Below, one piece after another: positions 5,041 to 8,408 of a stretch of DNA of 8,408 nucleotides (positions are counted from its first letter, which is position 1; each line of letters starts with the position of its first letter). Below the pieces are notes generated by a model. It was not told the origin of the DNA and did no database searches. It saw only the letters and a program-made list of their open reading frames with translations. The stretch comes from Porphyrobacter sp. (lineage in GTDB: Bacteria > Pseudomonadota > Alphaproteobacteria > Sphingomonadales > Sphingomonadaceae), in contig JACIYY010000173.1 of NCBI GenBank assembly GCA_014359685.1, positions 1 to 8,408 on the forward strand. Reading direction: 5' to 3'. The position numbers and the translations under genes are program-made.

Positions 5041-6822
5041 TCAGGCCGCCGCAGCGTCGCTGAACTGAAGCGCCGCGAGGTGGGCGTACAGACCGCCGGC
5101 AGCGCTCAGCTGGGCATGGCTTCCCTGCTCCACGATGCGGCCGTGCTCCATCACCACGATCCGGTCGGCCGCGCGCACGGTGGCGAGGCGGTGGGCGATC
5201 ACCAGCGTGGTGCGCCCGCGCATCAGCCGCTGCAGCGCCTCCTGCACCAACCGCTCGCTCTGCGCGTCGAGCGCGCTGGTCGCCTCGTCCAGCAGCAGGA
5301 TCGGCGCATCGCGCAGGATCGCCCGGGCGATGGCGACGCGCTGCCGCTGCCCGCCCGAAAGGCGCGCGCCACCCTCCCCGATGAAGGTGTCGAGCCCGTC
5401 GGGGAGCGCACGCAGGAACTCTTCCGCATTGGCGGCCCGCGCCGCCTCCCAGATCGCCGCCTCGTCCGCGTCCCAGGCACCATAGCGCAGATTGTCGCGC
5501 GCGCTGGCGGCGAACAGTGTCCCGTCCTGCGGGACCAGCGCCATACGGCGACGGATTTCGGCCGGATCGGCCTGGACCAGCGGCACCCCGTCGAGCCGCA
5601 CCGTGCCGGCCTGCGGGTCGTAGAACCGTTCCGCCAGCAGGAATACGGTCGACTTGCCGGCCCCGGAAGGGCCGACCAGCGCCACGGTCTCCCCCGGCTC
5701 CACGGTGAGGTCGAAACCGATCAGCGCGGCGGTGTCGGGGCGGGTCGGATAGCGGAAGGTGACCGACTGGAACGCCAGCGCTCCGCGCGGCGGCACCGGC
5801 AGCGCCAGCGGCCGCGCCGGGGCGGCGATGGCCGGCCGCTCGCGCAGCAGCTCCTCCAGCCGCCCGGCCGCGCCCGCGCCGCGCAGCAATTCGCCATAGA
5901 CCTCCGCCAGAGCGCCAAGCGCACCGGCCACCAGCACGCCGGTCAGCACGAAGGCGGCGATGGTGCCGCCCGACAGCGTGCCTTCGACCACCTGGAGCGC
6001 GCCGCGCCACATCAGCGCGGTGATGGAACCGAAGATCGCCGTGATCGCCAGCGCGGTCATGATCGCGCGCAGCCGGGTGCGGCGCAGCGCGGCGGCATAG
6101 GTGCGCTCCACCGCCACGCCGAAGCGGGCATGCTCGCGCGCCTCCTGGTTGAAGCCCTGGACGATCTTCATCGCGCCCAGCACCTCGGCCACCGTGGCAC
6201 CGACTTCGGCGATCCGGTCCTGGCTCTCGCGCGAGGCGCGGCGCACGCGCCGGCCGAACCACGCCAGCGGCGCCAGCACCAGCGGCAGCGCGATCACCAG
6301 CAGCGCGGCCAGCGACGGCGCCAGATAGAACAGATAGACGGTGCCGCCGATCGCCATGATCAGGTTGCGCAACGCCACCGACACCGTCACCCCCACCACC
6401 TGCTCGATCTGCGCGGTGTCGGCGGTCAGGCGGGAGGCGATCCCGGCCGGGCTGTTGTGTTCGAAGAAGGCCGGCGACAGGCGCAGCAGGTTGCCCTGCA
6501 CCGCCAGCCGGATATCGGCGACCACCCGCTCCCCCAGCACGGTGACGACATAGAATCGCGCTGCGGTGCCGAGCGCGAGGACGATCACAATCCCGAACAG
6601 GTAGCGGAACCAGCGCGCGATCTCGTCCGGGTCGGCGCCTTGCGCGAAGCCCCGGTCGATGATCAGGCGGAAGCCCGCCGGGATCGCCAGCGTCGCCGCT
6701 GCCGTGATCGTCAGCGCCAGCAGCCCGAGCATTACCTGCCCCGGATAGTGCGCCGCCGCGCGGGCGATCATCGCCAGTGGACCGAGGCTGCGGGCGGGTT
6801 CGACGGGAGGACGGGGTGCCAT
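5041..6822 (-). CDS. ABC exporter, fused membrane and ATPase domains (MsbA/LmrA type)
   Basis: This 593-residue half-transporter is expected to act as a homodimer in the inner membrane. Residues about 25-315 form a six-helix exporter domain. The ATPase domain begins near residue 345 with Walker A GPSGAGKST (384-392), Q-loop Q432, signature LSGGQ (488-492), Walker B ILLLDE (508-513, catalytic E513) and the switch histidine H544. All are intact, so it should hydrolyse ATP. The family includes lipid flippases and drug, peptide or polysaccharide exporters; the substrate cannot be deduced. I chose ATG 6822 because it gives a family-like N-terminus (MAPRPPVEPARSLG). The frame remains open up to ATG 6906, but the added 28 residues look like translated intergenic DNA. 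No good ribosome site is present. A strong inverted repeat lies immediately upstream. uppP follows 70 bases downstream. Confidence 0.9.
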   Translation of the reverse strand: MAPRPPVEPARSLGPLAMIARAAAHYPGQVMLGLLALTITAAATLAIPAGFRLIIDRGFAQGADPDEIARWFRYLFGIVIVLALGTAARFYVVTVLGERVVADIRLAVQGNLLRLSPAFFEHNSPAGIASRLTADTAQIEQVVGVTVSVALRNLIMAIGGTVYLFYLAPSLAALLVIALPLVLAPLAWFGRRVRRASRESQDRIAEVGATVAEVLGAMKIVQGFNQEAREHARFGVAVERTYAAALRRTRLRAIMTALAITAIFGSITALMWRGALQVVEGTLSGGTIAAFVLTGVLVAGALGALAEVYGELLRGAGAAGRLEELLRERPAIAAPARPLALPVPPRGALAFQSVTFRYPTRPDTAALIGFDLTVEPGETVALVGPSGAGKSTVFLLAERFYDPQAGTVRLDGVPLVQADPAEIRRRMALVPQDGTLFAASARDNLRYGAWDADEAAIWEAARAANAEEFLRALPDGLDTFIGEGGARLSGGQRQRVAIARAILRDAPILLLDEATSALDAQSERLVQEALQRLMRGRTTLVIAHRLATVRAADRIVVMEHGRIVEQGSHAQLSAAGGLYAHLAALQFSDAAAA

Positions 6823-6825
6823 GCA

Positions 6826-6849
6826 GGCGGCGCTAGCCCAAGCGCCGCC
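6826..6849. other. 8-bp inverted repeat next to the exporter start
   Basis: GGCGGCGC at 6826-6833 and GCGCCGCC at 6842-6849 are perfect inverted copies separated by eight bases. On the minus strand the structure ends three bases before the exporter's ATG, where a ribosome site would be expected. It could be an operator or an mRNA hairpin that limits translation. A smaller one, GCGGC-ATT-GCCGC, lies at 6891-6903. Confidence 0.45.
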
Positions 6850-6880
6850 GTGAAAGAAGCCCGTAGCGCGCCTGGCGTGC

Positions 6881-6909
6881 TTGCCGCAGCGCGGCATTGC
6901 CGCCATATG
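6881..6909 (+). promoter_or_regulatory. Weak candidate housekeeping promoter for phaZ
   Basis: TTGCCG (6881-6886) and CATATG (6904-6909) are separated by 17 bases, upstream of phaZ in the 158-base divergent gap. The -35 box matches TTGACA at four of six positions, but the -10 box matches TATAAT at only three. The predicted leader would be about 65 bases. This is the best candidate I found, not a strong one. Confidence 0.22.
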
Positions 6910-6980
6910 TGGAGCAGCAGCCGGAGCACTGGCGCACCTGACATGGTTGCGGGAGAGGCTCAGGACAAAGGATACGCGCC

Positions 6981-8243
6981 TTGATCTATGATGCCTACGA
7001 GATGCAGCGTACGGTGCTCGGCACCGCCAGCGACTGGGCGGACATAGGGGCGAGACTTCTTTCCAACCCCCTGCTGCCGATCGGCTATTTCGGGATGGGG
7101 CCGGTTGTCGCCAGCGCGCTACGGGTGTTCGCCGGAATTTACGAGATGCGCGGCAAGCCCGCCTTCGGAATCGAAACGGTGACCGTCGACGGCGTCGAGC
7201 ACGCGGTGGTCGAAGAGGTCGTCGCCGAACGCCCTTTCTGTGCGCTGCGTCATTTCCGGCGCGAAGGCCTGCCCGCCGATGCTCCGCGCCTGCTGATCGT
7301 CGCGCCGATGAGCGGCCACTATGCCACGCTGCTGCGCGGAACCGTCGCGCGGATGGTCGAGAATCAGGAGGTGTGGGTCACCGATTGGGCCGACGCCAAG
7401 ATGGTTCCCCAGAGCGAGGGGCGCTTCGACCTGGACGACTACATCGACTATGTGATCGATTTCCTGCGCTTCATCGGCGAGGGAACGCATATGCTGGCCG
7501 TCTGCCAGCCCTCCGTCCCCTGCTTCGCCGCCGCTGCGATCATGGGCGCGGAGCGCGATCCCTGCCGCCCTGCGTCGTTGACCATGATGGGGGGGCCGAT
7601 CGATACCCGCGCCAGCCCCACGGCCGTCAACGACATTGCCATGGAACGGCCGTTCAGCTGGTTCCGCGACAATGTCATCGCCACGGTGCCGCTCAATTAT
7701 CCCGGCGCCGGACGGCGGGTCTATCCCGGGTTCCTGCAGCTGGCGGGCTTCATCTCGATGAACCTGCATACCCACCTGATGAGCCATTACGAGATGTTCA
7801 AGCATCTCACCGCCGGTGACGAGGACAGCGCCGCCGCGACCCGGGCCTTCTATGACGAATATCTGTCGGTCTGCGACATGACGGCCGAGTTCTACCTCCA
7901 GACCATCGATCAGGTGTTCCAGAAGCACACCCTGCCCAGGGGCGAGTTCAGCCATCGCGGCAAGCTGGTCGACCCGTCCGAGATCCGCGACACCGCGATC
8001 CTCGCGATCGAGGGAGAGCGCGACGATATCTCCGGCATCGGCCAGACCAAGGCCGCGCTGGACCTGGCTACCCGCCTGCCAGAGGACCAGAAGAAATACT
8101 ACCTCGCCCGCAATGTCGGCCATTACGGCATCTTCAACGGCAGCAAGTGGCGCACCATCATCGCTCCGGTGGTGGAGGCATGGATGCGCGAACACGACGG
8201 CCGCGCCACCGCCCGCCGGCAGGCCGCATCGGTGCCTGCCTGA
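6981..8243 (+). CDS. phaZ: Intracellular poly(3-hydroxyalkanoate) depolymerase
   Basis: This 420-residue alpha/beta-hydrolase matches the PhaZ1-type intracellular depolymerases that degrade stored PHA granules to hydroxyacids or their CoA esters in the cytoplasm. The nucleophile is a cysteine in the lipase-box-like motif AVCQPSVP (C175). The expected acid lies in EGERDD (D348 or D349) and the histidine in NVGHYG (H381), so the triad is complete and correctly ordered. The start is TTG at 6981. It is supported by AAAGGA at 6967-6972 with eight-base spacing and by the family-type N-terminus MIYDAYEMQRTVL; the next ATG would lose seven residues. The last ~15 residues (GRATARRQAASVPA) are a basic extension beyond the conserved domain. 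No phaC, phasin or phaR gene is visible nearby. It is divergent from the ABC exporter. Confidence 0.93.
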   Translation: MIYDAYEMQRTVLGTASDWADIGARLLSNPLLPIGYFGMGPVVASALRVFAGIYEMRGKPAFGIETVTVDGVEHAVVEEVVAERPFCALRHFRREGLPADAPRLLIVAPMSGHYATLLRGTVARMVENQEVWVTDWADAKMVPQSEGRFDLDDYIDYVIDFLRFIGEGTHMLAVCQPSVPCFAAAAIMGAERDPCRPASLTMMGGPIDTRASPTAVNDIAMERPFSWFRDNVIATVPLNYPGAGRRVYPGFLQLAGFISMNLHTHLMSHYEMFKHLTAGDEDSAAATRAFYDEYLSVCDMTAEFYLQTIDQVFQKHTLPRGEFSHRGKLVDPSEIRDTAILAIEGERDDISGIGQTKAALDLATRLPEDQKKYYLARNVGHYGIFNGSKWRTIIAPVVEAWMREHDGRATARRQAASVPA

Positions 8244-8266
8244 CGCTCGTTGCCGGCCCTCGCGTT

Positions 8267-8320
8267 CCGCCGTCGCGGCGGGGCGGAGCGGCGGCAGCGC
8301 CAGCCGGTCAACGCCCGGCT
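8267..8320. other. Two hairpins downstream of phaZ
   Basis: CCGCCG-TCG-CGGCGG at 8267-8281 starts 23 bases after the phaZ stop. AGCCGG (8302-8307) pairs with CCGGCT (8315-8320) around a seven-base loop. Neither is followed by a T-tract on the plus strand, so termination here would be weak or Rho-assisted. The remaining bases to 8408 hold no supported gene. Confidence 0.35.
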
Positions 8321-8408
8321 TGCCAAAACAGCATCCTGTCGCCATGGAGGGCGTTCGCGACATTTTCGCAATGCATCCCGCAGCGGGTGAGTCGCGCTTC
8401 GTTGCCGG

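Noticed and set aside
4897..6984. Very long plus-strand open frame of about 695 codons
   Set aside because: It lies antisense to the ABC exporter, whose domains are unmistakable. Its translation is rich in Arg, Gln, His and Gly with no domain, typical of the opposite strand of a GC-rich gene.
8246..8268. GGAAC on the minus strand after phaZ
   Set aside because: The sequence 17 bases further on is GCGT instead of CGTT, and it points into the 3' end of phaZ with no gene to drive.
7119..8363. Minus-strand open frame of about 414 codons
   Set aside because: It is antisense to phaZ, which has a full catalytic triad and family N-terminus. The antisense product shows no domain.
8344..8408. Plus-strand frame from ATG 8344 open to the window end
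   Set aside because: Only 21 codons are visible, there is no ribosome site, and nothing in the translation is recognisable. It could be the start of a gene, but the window does not show enough.

Overview
The window is GC-rich DNA with densely packed genes. Taken together, the gene families, the strong G/C preference at third codon positions and a near-perfect sigma-EcfG (general stress response) promoter point to an alphaproteobacterium, most likely a sphingomonad (order Sphingomonadales). This placement is inferred from gene style and content; no rRNA or other marker gene is present. I see no mobile element, CRISPR array, tRNA or rRNA.

Layout. (1) 1-687, plus strand: the 3' part of lipB (octanoyltransferase), overlapping by 10 bases a small proline/alanine-rich lipoprotein. 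(2) 700-1578, minus strand: a CitE-like (HpcH/HpaI family) CoA-ester lyase, converging on the lipoprotein with a hairpin between them. (3) 1648-2571, plus strand: an EamA/DMT-type membrane transporter, divergent from the lyase gene. (4) 2705-3303, plus strand: one clear and one tentative small lipoprotein gene. (5) 4041-3402, minus strand: a GlsB/YeaQ/YmgE-type stress membrane protein, then a very acidic heptad-repeat lipoprotein, ending in a U-tract terminator. A GGAACC-N16-CGTT promoter lies upstream. (6) 6822-4161, minus strand: an ABC exporter (fused membrane and ATPase halves) followed by uppP (undecaprenyl-diphosphatase). (7) 6981-8243, plus strand: an intracellular poly(3-hydroxyalkanoate) depolymerase (phaZ), divergent from the exporter, then about 165 bases with hairpins but no supported gene.

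How it fits together. Much of the window concerns the cell envelope: up to four small lipoproteins, a three-helix stress membrane protein, lipid-carrier recycling and an exporter. The metabolic genes handle lipoyl transfer, a CoA-ester C-C cleavage and PHA mobilisation. The most interesting unit is the predicted sigma-EcfG operon at 4117-3333, which pairs a stress membrane protein with an acidic, alanine/isoleucine-zipper lipoprotein that has no basic residue after its lipidated cysteine. I found no complete novel defence or mobile system.
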